Both the position numbers and the translations under genes were made by a program. Positions 34,666 to 42,371 of a stretch of DNA of 64,000 nucleotides are shown here, piece after piece; position 1 is the first letter of the stretch, and every line of letters starts with the position of its first letter. The notes beneath the pieces were generated by a model. The model was not told the DNA's origin. It worked only from the letters and a program-made list of their open reading frames with translations, and ran no database searches. Source of the stretch: UBA8231 sp036011085. GTDB taxonomy: Bacteria > Latescibacterota > UBA2968 > UBA8231. The DNA lies in NCBI GenBank assembly GCA_036011085.1, contig DASCMS010000018.1, forward strand, positions 135,626 to 199,625, read 5' to 3'.

Positions 34666-35067
34666 TCAGATCAGCAGGATGGGACTGTGCACGAGGTGCG
34701 GGTGGCGCGCCTCGTGGAGGCAGGCTTGGCGCCGTGTGATGGCCGGGCGACGATCCGCACGGGGATCTGCCGGCAGCAGGGAGACTGTGAGTCTGGGTGC
34801 GTCGGGGCCGGTCTCGCTACGCGCGGCATCCTCGGTGAGGGAGGCGTCGTCGCAGGGGCCGCAGCCGTCGAGACCATGAAGCTCGTCTGCCGATGCTGTG
34901 GCGACAGGGCAGTCGCACCCGTTCAGGCTCGCCGCTTCGACGACGAGGCTCCCGTCGGACTCGGCGCAGAGTACGTAGCCGGCATGTCCGAAGAAGCAGG
35001 CGACGACGTACGCTGTCAGCCCGATGGAAGCGAGGGCACTGAACAGGGATCGGCGAGTGCGAATCAT
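34666..35067 (-). CDS. Small exported Cys-rich protein at the head of the metal-efflux operon
   Basis: 133 residues with an N-terminal hydrophobic helix (about 8-25, LFSALASIGLTAYVVACFF). The exported part has paired cysteines: C51 and C53 in LNGCDCP, and C69 and C72 in DGCGPCD, with H64 between and more His near the end (HEARHPHLVH). I do not recognise a named family. Small Cys/His-rich exported proteins often head metal RND operons as metal sensors or chaperones, which is the inferred role. It is 145 bases before the outer-membrane protein gene, on the same strand. No strong ribosome site is seen. Confidence 0.65.
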   Translation of the reverse strand: MIRTRRSLFSALASIGLTAYVVACFFGHAGYVLCAESDGSLVVEAASLNGCDCPVATASADELHGLDGCGPCDDASLTEDAARSETGPDAPRLTVSLLPADPRADRRPAITRRQACLHEARHPHLVHSPILLI

Positions 35068-35126
35068 GCAACGAACATACGTTGGCAGCCGAAACAGGCA
35101 AACGGATGCCCGCGGTGTCGGTTCAG

Positions 35127-35177
35127 GCTGCCAGGATTTTCTTCGGACGTTTCGTCCGCTCGACCCGACTATACTTC
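35127..35177 (+). promoter_or_regulatory. Putative autoregulatory ECF-sigma promoter (copy 2)
   Basis: The TTCTTCGGACGTTTCGTCC core (35139-35157) has GGACG at 35145-35149, a 16-base spacer and CGACTAT at 35166-35172. It is identical in sequence and spacing to copy 1 at 27602-27635. It sits 40-67 bases before the sigma-factor start, which suggests that the sigma factor drives its own gene. Confidence 0.65.
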
Positions 35178-35211
35178 TGCCACCGAATCCTGACCCCGCG
35201 GGAGCGTCACC

Positions 35212-36492
35212 ATCTCAGAGCCGTCGACACACATCGAAGACGATCAGCTGGTTCGGGCTGTTCTGGCGGGTGACCGTTCCGCCTTCGCAGCTCTCGTCGA
35301 ACGGCACCAGAACGCAGTCTTTGGGCTGCTGTGCAGTCGGGTCGCCGATCGCAGTGTCGTGGAGGATCTGGCTCAGGAGGCCCTGCTCAAGGCCTACACC
35401 GATCTGGGTGCGCTGCGCGAGGGGTCGCGTTTCCGCGCCTGGTTGATCGGCATCACGCGCAACGTCGTCGCTGACTGGGGGCGACGGGACCAGTCTCAGA
35501 TCCGCCTCGCGGAGCAGGTCGAGAGGGAGAGTGTTGTCGAGGCGAGGCCGTCGACGCCGGAAGACGACCTCGAGCGTCGTGAGGTCGCCGAAGCGGTTTG
35601 GGCTGCGATCGAGCAACTCCCCGACAGCAGCCGCGAAGCAGTTCTACTGCACTACATCGGGGGATTGACTGACCGTGAGATCGCCGACACGGCCGGTATT
35701 TCCGCCAGTGCCGTACGCAGTCGCCTGCACTATGCCCGCCAGCGTCTGCGGGATCTCATGCTGCCTGTCGCCGAAGAGGTCCTCGTGCGACAGCGGCGGA
35801 CACGACGCTTCACCGGCGCGATCATGGCGGCTCTGCCGCTGGCGATCCCGCGCAAGGCCGCGGCATCCATTCTCTTCGGACTCACCGCAAAGGAGCTGTT
35901 CGTGACGGCTACCGGAATCATCACCATCGTGGGCCTGCTGGGGATTCTCTGGTCTCGCCAGGAGTCCGACGCGCAGGAAATCGTACAGACCACACCACGA
36001 GTCCTGCGTCTGGCCACCGCTGAGCAGCGTGCTGCTGTACAGAGCGCTCTTGCTGAGGAAGGCGACACACCCGAACAAGGAGGAAGACACGTGAAGCTCG
36101 ACATGCGGGCCGAGAAACTGTTCCCCGGATCCCTGAATGGCTGCCTGCGGCCGGCATTGCGTGCCGTCGGCATCGATTGGTCGCCGGATTTCCTGCGTGG
36201 CTATCTGGGCCGTGCCTTCGCTTTCTCCATGCGGCCGGATGGCGGCCACCTGGAGCACACCGACATCTTCGACTGGTCCTATTTCTGGGAGATGCTCGAA
36301 GCCCTGGACCTCCAGATGATCGACGCCGAGCGAAAGGGGGAGAGGGCGGTCTCCGAAGAGGAGTACGCGCAGGTGCAGAGGCGGGCATGGGACGCGGTCC
36401 GCAAGTCGATCGACGAAGGTCGACCGGCCATCTCCTGGCAGATGTACGACGCTTGGCCGCCAGGTCGAGAAAGGTCTCGTGCGTATACGTGA
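35212..36492 (+). CDS. ECF-type sigma-70 factor with membrane helix and truncated C-terminal domain
   Basis: 426 residues if read from ATC 35212, which has GGGAG 7 bases upstream; there is no ATG/GTG/TTG between the in-frame stop at 35191 and GTG 35359, and that GTG would remove most of region 2. Region 2 (about 12-90) includes LAQEALLKAYTDLGAL and SRFRAWLIGITRNVVADW. Region 4 (about 125-180) includes LPDSSREAVLLHYIGGLTD and SAVRSRLHYARQRLRDLM. A membrane helix (about 229-248, TATGIITIVGLLGILW) and an extra region (about 285-413) follow. The last residues after about 413 are antisense to a glycosyltransferase, so the native C-terminus is lost. Confidence 0.82.
   Translation: MSEPSTHIEDDQLVRAVLAGDRSAFAALVERHQNAVFGLLCSRVADRSVVEDLAQEALLKAYTDLGALREGSRFRAWLIGITRNVVADWGRRDQSQIRLAEQVERESVVEARPSTPEDDLERREVAEAVWAAIEQLPDSSREAVLLHYIGGLTDREIADTAGISASAVRSRLHYARQRLRDLMLPVAEEVLVRQRRTRRFTGAIMAALPLAIPRKAAASILFGLTAKELFVTATGIITIVGLLGILWSRQESDAQEIVQTTPRVLRLATAEQRAAVQSALAEEGDTPEQGGRHVKLDMRAEKLFPGSLNGCLRPALRAVGIDWSPDFLRGYLGRAFAFSMRPDGGHLEHTDIFDWSYFWEMLEALDLQMIDAERKGERAVSEEEYAQVQRRAWDAVRKSIDEGRPAISWQMYDAWPPGRERSRAYT
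36445..36457. other. Breakpoint where two genes lose their 3' ends
   Basis: Rightward sigma-factor coding is protein-like up to about 36451 (ISWQMYDA). Leftward glycosyltransferase coding is protein-like up to 36452 (THETFLDLAAK). Beyond this point each frame merely runs antisense through the other gene. Two unrelated genes truncated at the same base indicate a deletion/inversion junction or a chimeric assembly join. Confidence 0.65.
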
Positions 36493-37015
36493 ACGAATGG
36501 TAGACGGTCAGCCGCAGCAGCGACTCTCGAGAGTAGGCGCGAAAGCTGCACGAGACATCGTGGTAGCTGTGGCCCGTCATTCGGCTGACGAGCTTGGCAA
36601 CCCGCCGATTGCCCCACTTCTTCACCCTCGGCATCTCGGGGATCAGCTTCGGGTCCATGAAGCGGCTCGCCGTGCAGACGAGTGCGGCGCCACTGAGGAT
36701 CGGAGCGATGAGCTGGGGGATGTGGTCGGCGTTGAACTGGCCGTCCGCGTCGATGGTCACCAGCAGATCGGCACGGACCTCGAGGGCGTGGCGAACGAGG
36801 CTCTGGAATGCAACCCCGACACCGGAGTTGCGGGCGTGCCTTACGACTGTTGCCCCGGCCGCTTGTGCCAGAGACCCGGTGTCGTCATCCGAGCCGTCGT
36901 CGTCGACGACGAGGTCAATGGAGTCGACACCGCCGACTTCCTTCGGCATACGCGCGATGACGTTGGCAATGGTGGCGGCCTCGTTGTAGGCAGGAATGCC
37001 GACCAGCAGATGCAT
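36452..37015 (-). pseudogene. Family 2 glycosyltransferase, 3'-truncated
   Basis: About 188 genuine residues from ATG 37015. The GT-A fold is clear: LLVGIPAYNEAATI, DLVVDDDGSDDDT and the DxD-type TIDADGQFNADHI, then YHDVSCSFRAYSRESLLRL and YTHETFLDLAAK. The family usually runs to 230-330 residues, so the C-terminal part is missing. The frame stays open to 35921, but only as antisense of the sigma-factor gene. It would transfer a sugar from an NDP- or polyprenyl-linked donor. Upstream (37016-37413) there is only a broken small ORF and a promoter-like stretch. Confidence 0.75.
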
Positions 37016-37083
37016 AGGTCTCCCAATATGGCGATGCTCGAGGACGGTGCGGACACCCAATCTACGGAGATGCCGTGTTCAAG

Positions 37084-37243
37084 CTACAGCTCTTTTATGA
37101 GGCTGACACGCTCGATCTCTTCGATGCTGCGGGGCCACCCACAGGTTGAAGACCTCGCAGAACCTTGCACCGGGTGAGAAGAACCCCTCGACCCAGAGCA
37201 TGAAGTCCAGGTCATCGGATGCCGCTCTATCGATTCTGATCAT
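37084..37243 (-). pseudogene. Short frameshifted ORF of unknown function
   Basis: From ATG 37243 the frame reads MIRIDRAASDDLDF ... CEVFNLWVAP. A one-base shift in the run near 37130 then gives SIEEIERVSLIKEL and a TAG at 37084. Without the shift the end is basic and unlike the rest. It would encode about 52 residues; no family is recognised. It lies just upstream of the truncated glycosyltransferase gene, in a disturbed stretch. Confidence 0.3.
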
Positions 37244-37413
37244 GTCGCCACGATATCAGATGGCATGAACAGTGGCAATGGCAATGCGGGACGGGGCCAT
37301 GTCACACCTTCAGCCGTTCGCGACGCCGCCTCAGTTGATCTATCCTATCGTCAGGACAATGAACCGTGCCGCTGCCGATCAACACGGAACAATACGAGAA
37401 TGGAGTCGAGATC

Positions 37414-37974
37414 ATGCTGAAGGCCCTGAGTCCCAAGTCGCAACTGTGGACGTGTCTCGGGCTTCTTTTTGTCGTGGCCGCCTGTGGCGATCCGGAAGAA
37501 GAGGCCTGGCAGAGCGCGAAGATGAAACGGAGTGCCGAGGGGTATGAACAGTTCCTGGAGGAATACCCGGAAGGTGTCTTCGCCGGTCAGGCTCGTGAAG
37601 CGATGGAAGAGGTGCGCTTCAAGCAGGTGCAGAAGGACAACACTCTGGCAGCCGTAGAGGAGTTCCTGGCGCAGCACCCGGATGGCCTGCATGCCGAGGA
37701 GGTCCGCAAGACCCAGGAACTGCTGCACTGGGTGAAAGCACAGCGCGCCAAATCGCTGGCTGCTTTCGAGGCGTTTCTGAAACTGTATCCGGAGACCCGA
37801 TTCGCCGATGAGGCCCAGGTCAAGATGGCCCCCTACGCCCTGGCCGAGCTCATGGGCAGCACCGATATCAAGGCGTACGAGGATTTCCTGCAGCGGTTTC
37901 CTGAAGGACCGGCGGCGGACAGCGCCCGGAAGGTTCTGGCGGAGCTGAAGTCCAGCTCGAAGGCTGCGCAGTAG
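37414..37974 (+). CDS. Lipoprotein with tandem TPR-like helical repeats
   Basis: 186 residues from ATG 37414 with GGAG 8 bases upstream. The signal peptide ends in the lipobox VVAAC followed by GDPEEE, so it is probably anchored to the outer membrane by an N-terminal lipid. At least four helical repeats follow with the pattern Y/F-E-x-F-L-x-x-Y/H-P-(E/D)-G (YEQFLEEYPEGVF, VEEFLAQHPDGLH, FEAFLKLYPETRF, YEDFLQRFPEGPA). This resembles BamD/YfiO-type and other Sel1/TPR scaffolds but is shorter. Function unknown. A TATCCT box about 70 bases upstream may be its -10. Confidence 0.83.
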   Translation: MLKALSPKSQLWTCLGLLFVVAACGDPEEEAWQSAKMKRSAEGYEQFLEEYPEGVFAGQAREAMEEVRFKQVQKDNTLAAVEEFLAQHPDGLHAEEVRKTQELLHWVKAQRAKSLAAFEAFLKLYPETRFADEAQVKMAPYALAELMGSTDIKAYEDFLQRFPEGPAADSARKVLAELKSSSKAAQ

Positions 37975-38031
37975 ATCAGTCCACCGGAGACGCCCTGCTG
38001 TCTGGCACATCCCGACAGGTGGCGCAGCGCA

Positions 38032-38781
38032 ATGCCTGAATCCCCCCTGCGACGCGCCAGACTGCACGAGCGGGAGTTGCTCCTCGGAGCCGCAACCGAT
38101 GTCGTCGAAGCGTCCTTCGGGCAGGTCGTGTTGAATCGTGACTATCCGGGGGCGCTGTCACACAACGTGGCCCTTGTGGATGCAGAGGTGACGGCGGAGG
38201 CGCTGTTGGCCGAGTCGACGGCGATTCGGCAGCGAGCCGGCGTTGACGGGTGCGCCATCTGGGTCGATCAGAAGCGGTGGGCGCAGAGCCTGTCACCTGG
38301 CCTCCGAGCCGCCGGATACAGACCGTTGACGGATCTCTACATGGCCCTCACAGAGTCGGCGGAGAGGACGTCGGACACGGCCGTCGAGATGGCTGGTTTT
38401 GAAGAGATCCGCCCGACCATCGAAGCGTACTGGCGGCAGACCGGCAGAAGCGCCGAGGGTGCCAAAGCCCTGGCCGGCAGGGCGACGACCTACCAACAGG
38501 CCTGCGAGTTGAGCTTCTTCGGCGTGCGCGACGGGGACACGTACGTCTCGCATTGCGAAGTCTATCGACGCGGGGCCACTGGACAGATCGACTCGGTGAT
38601 CACCGCCTCTACCTGCCAGGGCAGGGGGTACGCGTCCGCCGTCGTGATCGAGGCCTGCCGATACCTGAGGAACGCCGGCTGTGATTTCATCTTCCTCTGC
38701 ACCGATGCCGAGGACTGGCCGCAGCAGCTCTACCGGAGGCTGGGGTTCTCAGATATCGGCACATCCCTGGCGTTCGAGTGA
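38032..38781 (+). CDS. GNAT family N-acetyltransferase
   Basis: 249 residues. The acetyl-CoA-binding motif A is in the C-terminal half: IDSVITASTCQGRGYASAVV (Q-x-x-G-x-G), preceded by HCEVYRRG and followed by NAGCDFIFLCTDAEDWPQQLYRRLGF, the normal motif B. The N-terminal half is a degenerate GNAT-like domain (AIWVDQKRWAQSLSPGLRAAGY), so the protein may be a double-GNAT. The acceptor is unknown. It is convergent with the small zinc-ribbon gene, 10 bases apart. Confidence 0.88.
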   Translation: MPESPLRRARLHERELLLGAATDVVEASFGQVVLNRDYPGALSHNVALVDAEVTAEALLAESTAIRQRAGVDGCAIWVDQKRWAQSLSPGLRAAGYRPLTDLYMALTESAERTSDTAVEMAGFEEIRPTIEAYWRQTGRSAEGAKALAGRATTYQQACELSFFGVRDGDTYVSHCEVYRRGATGQIDSVITASTCQGRGYASAVVIEACRYLRNAGCDFIFLCTDAEDWPQQLYRRLGFSDIGTSLAFE

Positions 38782-38791
38782 TGGTCCTGCC

Positions 38792-38968
38792 TCAGGCGGC
38801 CTGGCACTGATTCTCACCGTCCTCGCCCTCGGCGTCGGCCATTCGGGTGGCATTCTCGTGTACCGGCATGGCGCAGCGCAGGCACACGCCTCCGCCGCCG
38901 TCTCTCGGCGAATCTGCCGAGCCGCAGGTCACATCTCCCAAGGCGAGCATTGCGAGGTCGGTGCTCAC
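38792..38968 (-). CDS. Small (58 aa) CxxC protein translationally coupled to the GDPD gene
   Basis: GTG 38968 overlaps the GDPD stop in a GTGA junction, the same coupling used elsewhere in this window. The product has C15, C29-x2-C32 (GVCLRCAMPVHEN) and C55, so it could form a small zinc ribbon. No named family is recognised. Support comes from the start/stop overlap, the absence of an alternative gene in the 183-base gap and the knuckle-like CLRC motif. Confidence 0.55.
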   Translation of the reverse strand: MSTDLAMLALGDVTCGSADSPRDGGGGVCLRCAMPVHENATRMADAEGEDGENQCQAA

Positions 38969-39696
38969 AGAACGTCGCGCAGGACCCGGGCGTCGCTGTG
39001 TACAAGTCCGACGACGCCTGCCTCGAGGACACGCCGGATATCGGTTTCGTCGTGAACGTGGATCGCGCGGACCGCCAGGCCACGGGCCCGACAGTCGGCC
39101 ACCAGTTCAGGAGTGATGTGACGTGGCAGGATGCCGATATGATGGGCACCCATCTCCAGGGCGCGGTTGACATTCTCTTCCGTGGGCTCGTGAGCGGCGA
39201 AGCCGACGCGCAGTTCCAGATCGATAGACTTGACCCGTTCGAGTGCCTCGGCGTGCATGCCGATCACAATGCTGCGATGGCGCAGTTGATGTCTGACAAC
39301 GGCCGCCACCAGAGCCTCTTCCACACGGCCTGGATCCTTGATCTCCAGCAGGTAGACAAGTCGGTCGCCGAATCGACCAAGCAACATCTCCAGCGTCGGA
39401 ATCCGCTCGCCGACGAACTCCGGTGAGAACCAGCCGCCGGCATCGAGGCGTTGGACCTCTTCCAGCGTTAGGTCGTGGATGGAGCCGACACCGTCGGTGG
39501 TGCGGTCGACCTGCTCGTCGTGGAGCAGCACGATCTCGCCGCTGGCGCACTGGCGCAGGTCGGTCTCGGCCCAGCCGATGCCGTGCTGTAGAGTGCGATT
39601 GAAGGCCGCCAGGGTGTTCTCCGGGGCGTAGGCTTCGCCGCCCCGGTGGGCGATGGTCATCACCTGAGTTATGGTGATGCAGGATATCGCACTCAT
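38965..39696 (-). CDS. Glycerophosphodiester phosphodiesterase (GDPD family)
   Basis: 243 residues from ATG 39696, which has AGGGG 5 bases upstream; an internal ATG at 39660 gives MTIAHRGG and is the alternative. Catalytic motifs are AHRGGEAYAPENT (His, Arg and the Glu-Asn pair), ETDLRQ (metal-binding Glu/Asp) and LLHDEQVDRTTDG (second catalytic His). It hydrolyses glycerophosphodiesters to glycerol-3-phosphate and an alcohol. No signal peptide is clear, so it may be cytoplasmic. Confidence 0.93.
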   Translation of the reverse strand: MSAISCITITQVMTIAHRGGEAYAPENTLAAFNRTLQHGIGWAETDLRQCASGEIVLLHDEQVDRTTDGVGSIHDLTLEEVQRLDAGGWFSPEFVGERIPTLEMLLGRFGDRLVYLLEIKDPGRVEEALVAAVVRHQLRHRSIVIGMHAEALERVKSIDLELRVGFAAHEPTEENVNRALEMGAHHIGILPRHITPELVADCRARGLAVRAIHVHDETDIRRVLEAGVVGLVHSDARVLRDVL

Positions 39697-39874
39697 GTTG
39701 CCCCTGTCAATGCGCGACCGCCTTGACGGAGTCAGCCTGCGGCAGGAACATTGAGCGAGAGCAGCCCGATGGTTGAGCCCTTCGGGTTTCGTCCATCTGG
39801 ACAACGGCCGGCCTCGCCACCAGAGCGACTCTGTCAACGGGCCGCTGCCAACTCCTCTGTCAACGCAGGTCGTG

Positions 39875-40405
39875 ATGAACCGTTCATCTATGATTGCCAT
39901 CCTGCTGCTGGTGCCCCACGCCGCCTCAGCACAGCCGTTCGGTGCGGGCGTGGGCCCGTTTCTCGGCAGCGCCGTGGGTGTCGCCGGCAAGGCCTGGGTC
40001 AACGAACAATACGCCCTTGCCGCCGGTCTCGGAGTTTCCGTCGAAGACGACAACTCGCTGCATGTGCACGCCGACTACCTCATCCACAGCTCCGAGGCGC
40101 CGCAGAAACTGTCCTTCTTTCGCGACCTGGGGGGGGACGGACTCATCCTCGCGTATTACGGCGCCGGCGCCCGGGTCAAGATGTTCGACGCCAATCGCCT
40201 CGGCGCCCGAGCCACCCTCGGACTGGCTTACGCCGCCGGCAACTCGCCATGGGATGCGTACCTCGAGGTCGTGCCGGTGCTCGACGTGGTCCCCGACAGT
40301 GACTGGACGGTGACCGCCTTCATCGGCTGGCGCTGGTACGTCGACGTGGTTCCGCCTCCGCCCCCCACCCCCATGTTCCGCCTGCAGGCACCCAGGATCC
40401 CATGA
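39875..40405 (+). CDS. Exported protein, probable small outer-membrane beta-barrel
   Basis: 176 residues from ATG 39875 (MNRSSMIAILLLVPHAASAQ signal peptide); a longer frame to 39773 has no ribosome site and would bury the signal. The mature part alternates polar and hydrophobic residues (LHVHADYLIHS, LILAYYGAGARVKM, TAFIGWRWYVDV) and ends in a Pro-rich tail. It lacks a C-terminal aromatic signature. No family is recognised. Its stop overlaps the M24 gene start by 4 bases (ATGA). Confidence 0.7.
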   Translation: MNRSSMIAILLLVPHAASAQPFGAGVGPFLGSAVGVAGKAWVNEQYALAAGLGVSVEDDNSLHVHADYLIHSSEAPQKLSFFRDLGGDGLILAYYGAGARVKMFDANRLGARATLGLAYAAGNSPWDAYLEVVPVLDVVPDSDWTVTAFIGWRWYVDVVPPPPPTPMFRLQAPRIP

Positions 40406-41499
40406 CGATTTCCCGCCATGATCGCCTCGCCACAGCTCTGGCCGACCGTGGCGCCGACGCCTACGTCGCCGTGAAGCGTCCGAATCAGCTCTACCTGCTG
40501 GCCGAGCACCACGACGATCCCTCCTCCGTTATCTCCCGGGCCAACTGTGGCGCCGTGCTGTTCCATGGCGACGACGTGGTCGTGTTCCCCGGGATCTGGA
40601 TTTCGAACGCCTGCCGCGATCTGCTGGACAACTGCGAGGTCGTGGTCAACGATCCTGGCGACCCGCCGCCGCACCAGCAGCTGGCGACGCGTCTGTCCGC
40701 CATGGGCCTGAAGAAGGTGCTGTTCGACACACTGTCGGCGGACATGATCGGTGCCATCACATCGAAGGCAGCCGCCACCGAGTGTGTCGAGAATGACTTC
40801 GTCACCAGCCAGCTTCGGCGCACAAAGGACGAGCACGACATCGCCGGTATGCGCGAGGCGGCTCGAGTCGCCGATCTCGGCATGCAGACCGCCTTCGGCT
40901 GCATCCGGCCGGGCGTCACGTGCGCCGAGGCCATCGCTGAAGGCACCGCCGCCATGCTGCGTGCCGGCGCCGAGAGTGTCGCCATGGCTCCCGCGTCCGG
41001 CGTCGGCACGTACTACCTGGACAGCGGCGAAGATCCCCGGCGCACGATCGAAGCTGGCGATATGGTCTTCATCGACATGGGAATCTGGGTGCACGGCTAC
41101 TTGGGGGACATGACCCGCGCAGCCATCGTTGGCGAGGGCTCAAAGGAACAGCATTCCCTGCTGACGACGGTGCAACAGGCCTACAAGCTGGCCAGTTCGG
41201 CGATGGTACCGGGCGCCCGGGCCGGTGAGATCTATCAGTCCGTCGTCGACCACTACGCTGCCACGGACATGGATCGCTACTTCGTGCATCACCTCAGCCA
41301 CGGTCTGGGGTTGGGCGGTGATCTTCCTCGTGTGGCCCGCGGTGGCGAGGATGTGCTGCAGGTGGGGGACGCCCTGTCCTGTGAGCCGGGATGCTACGTG
41401 CCCGGAATCGGTGGCGCCAGGGTGGAGAACATGATCCTGGTGACGGCGGACGGTCCGGAGGAACTCACCAGGACACCGATCGATCCGGAACTGGGATGA
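40402..41499 (+). CDS. M24 family metallopeptidase, Xaa-Pro aminopeptidase-like
   Basis: 365 residues. An N-terminal creatinase-like domain (about 1-130) precedes the pita-bread fold, with the five metal ligands visible: Asp in FIDMGIWVHG, Asp in YLGDMTR, His in HHLSHGLGLGGDL, Glu in SCEPGCY and Glu in RVENMILV. Expected to cleave Xaa-Pro N-termini or act on related amides. It overlaps the following dioxygenase gene (ATG 41496 inside its stop). Confidence 0.93.
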   Translation: MTISRHDRLATALADRGADAYVAVKRPNQLYLLAEHHDDPSSVISRANCGAVLFHGDDVVVFPGIWISNACRDLLDNCEVVVNDPGDPPPHQQLATRLSAMGLKKVLFDTLSADMIGAITSKAAATECVENDFVTSQLRRTKDEHDIAGMREAARVADLGMQTAFGCIRPGVTCAEAIAEGTAAMLRAGAESVAMAPASGVGTYYLDSGEDPRRTIEAGDMVFIDMGIWVHGYLGDMTRAAIVGEGSKEQHSLLTTVQQAYKLASSAMVPGARAGEIYQSVVDHYAATDMDRYFVHHLSHGLGLGGDLPRVARGGEDVLQVGDALSCEPGCYVPGIGGARVENMILVTADGPEELTRTPIDPELG

Positions 41500-42371
41500 A
41501 GAACCTGACCGGAGCCCAGGCGGAGCACTTCCTCGACAAAGGATACGTGAAGATCCCGCAGTGCTTCGATCGTCAGCTGGCTGACGAGTGGCGGGCCTTT
41601 GCCTTCGAGCGGCTCGGCTACAAGCCTGACGATCCGTCCACCTGGACCGAGGCGCGTGTTCACCAGCCGCGGATGAATCTGGTCGATGTGCATGACTTCG
41701 CACCCGTGGCGTACGGTGCCATCTGTGATGTGATGGGAGGGGAGCAGCGCCTTGCCACACCGCTGAACTGGGGCGACGGGTTCATCATCAACTTCAATGT
41801 TCGTGCTGACGAACCGTGGCAGCCGCCCTCCGCCGAAGCGCCGGGCTGGCACAAGGACGGCGACTGGTTCAGGCACTTCCTCGATACCCCCGAGCAGGGG
41901 CTGCTGACGATCGTCCTGTGGTCAGATATCGAGCCCGAGAGCGGCGGCACCTTCGTCGCCACCGACTCCGTCGCCCCGGTGGCGCGGTTCCTGCGCGACC
42001 GACCGGAAGGCTGTCATCCAGCGGCAGTAAGATTCGGGGATCTGATCGGCGAGTGTGTGCATTTTGAGGAAGTCACCGGCCAGGTGGGTGACGTCTTCCT
42101 GCTGCATCCCTACCTGTTGCACGCCGCCTCCAACAACCCCTCCGGCCGGCCGCGGTTCATCACCAATCCCCCCGTATCACTGCGCCAGCCGATGTGTTTC
42201 GATCGGCCGGACGACGACTACAGCCTGGTGGAACGGGCGGTTCTGCAGGGCCTGGGTGTGGACCGCCTCGACTTCCGCATCACGGGGGAGCGAGAACGGG
42301 TGATTCCGGAGCGGGAGCAACGGCAGAAGAAGATGCTGGACGAGCAGAAGGCGCGGCTCGGGGTGAGCTAG
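41496..42371 (+). CDS. Phytanoyl-CoA dioxygenase (PhyH) family protein
   Basis: 291 residues from ATG 41496, overlapping the peptidase stop (ATGA). Iron ligands are in GWHKDGDWF (H-x-D) and HPYLLHAASNN (distal His), with Arg in GRPRFITN binding 2-oxoglutarate. A C-terminal basic helix (ERERVIPEREQRQKKM) is extra to the fold. This is the third PhyH copy in the window; the three are not close copies. Its stop overlaps the convergent dehydratase gene by 4 bases. Confidence 0.9.
   Translation: MKNLTGAQAEHFLDKGYVKIPQCFDRQLADEWRAFAFERLGYKPDDPSTWTEARVHQPRMNLVDVHDFAPVAYGAICDVMGGEQRLATPLNWGDGFIINFNVRADEPWQPPSAEAPGWHKDGDWFRHFLDTPEQGLLTIVLWSDIEPESGGTFVATDSVAPVARFLRDRPEGCHPAAVRFGDLIGECVHFEEVTGQVGDVFLLHPYLLHAASNNPSGRPRFITNPPVSLRQPMCFDRPDDDYSLVERAVLQGLGVDRLDFRITGERERVIPEREQRQKKMLDEQKARLGVS

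Noticed and set aside
35921..36451. Continuation of the glycosyltransferase frame
   Set aside because: It is antisense to the sigma-factor gene and not glycosyltransferase-like; the real gene stops at the breakpoint.
39773..39874. Upstream extension of the exported beta-barrel-like protein
   Set aside because: No ribosome site and it would bury the signal peptide; ATG 39875 is preferred.
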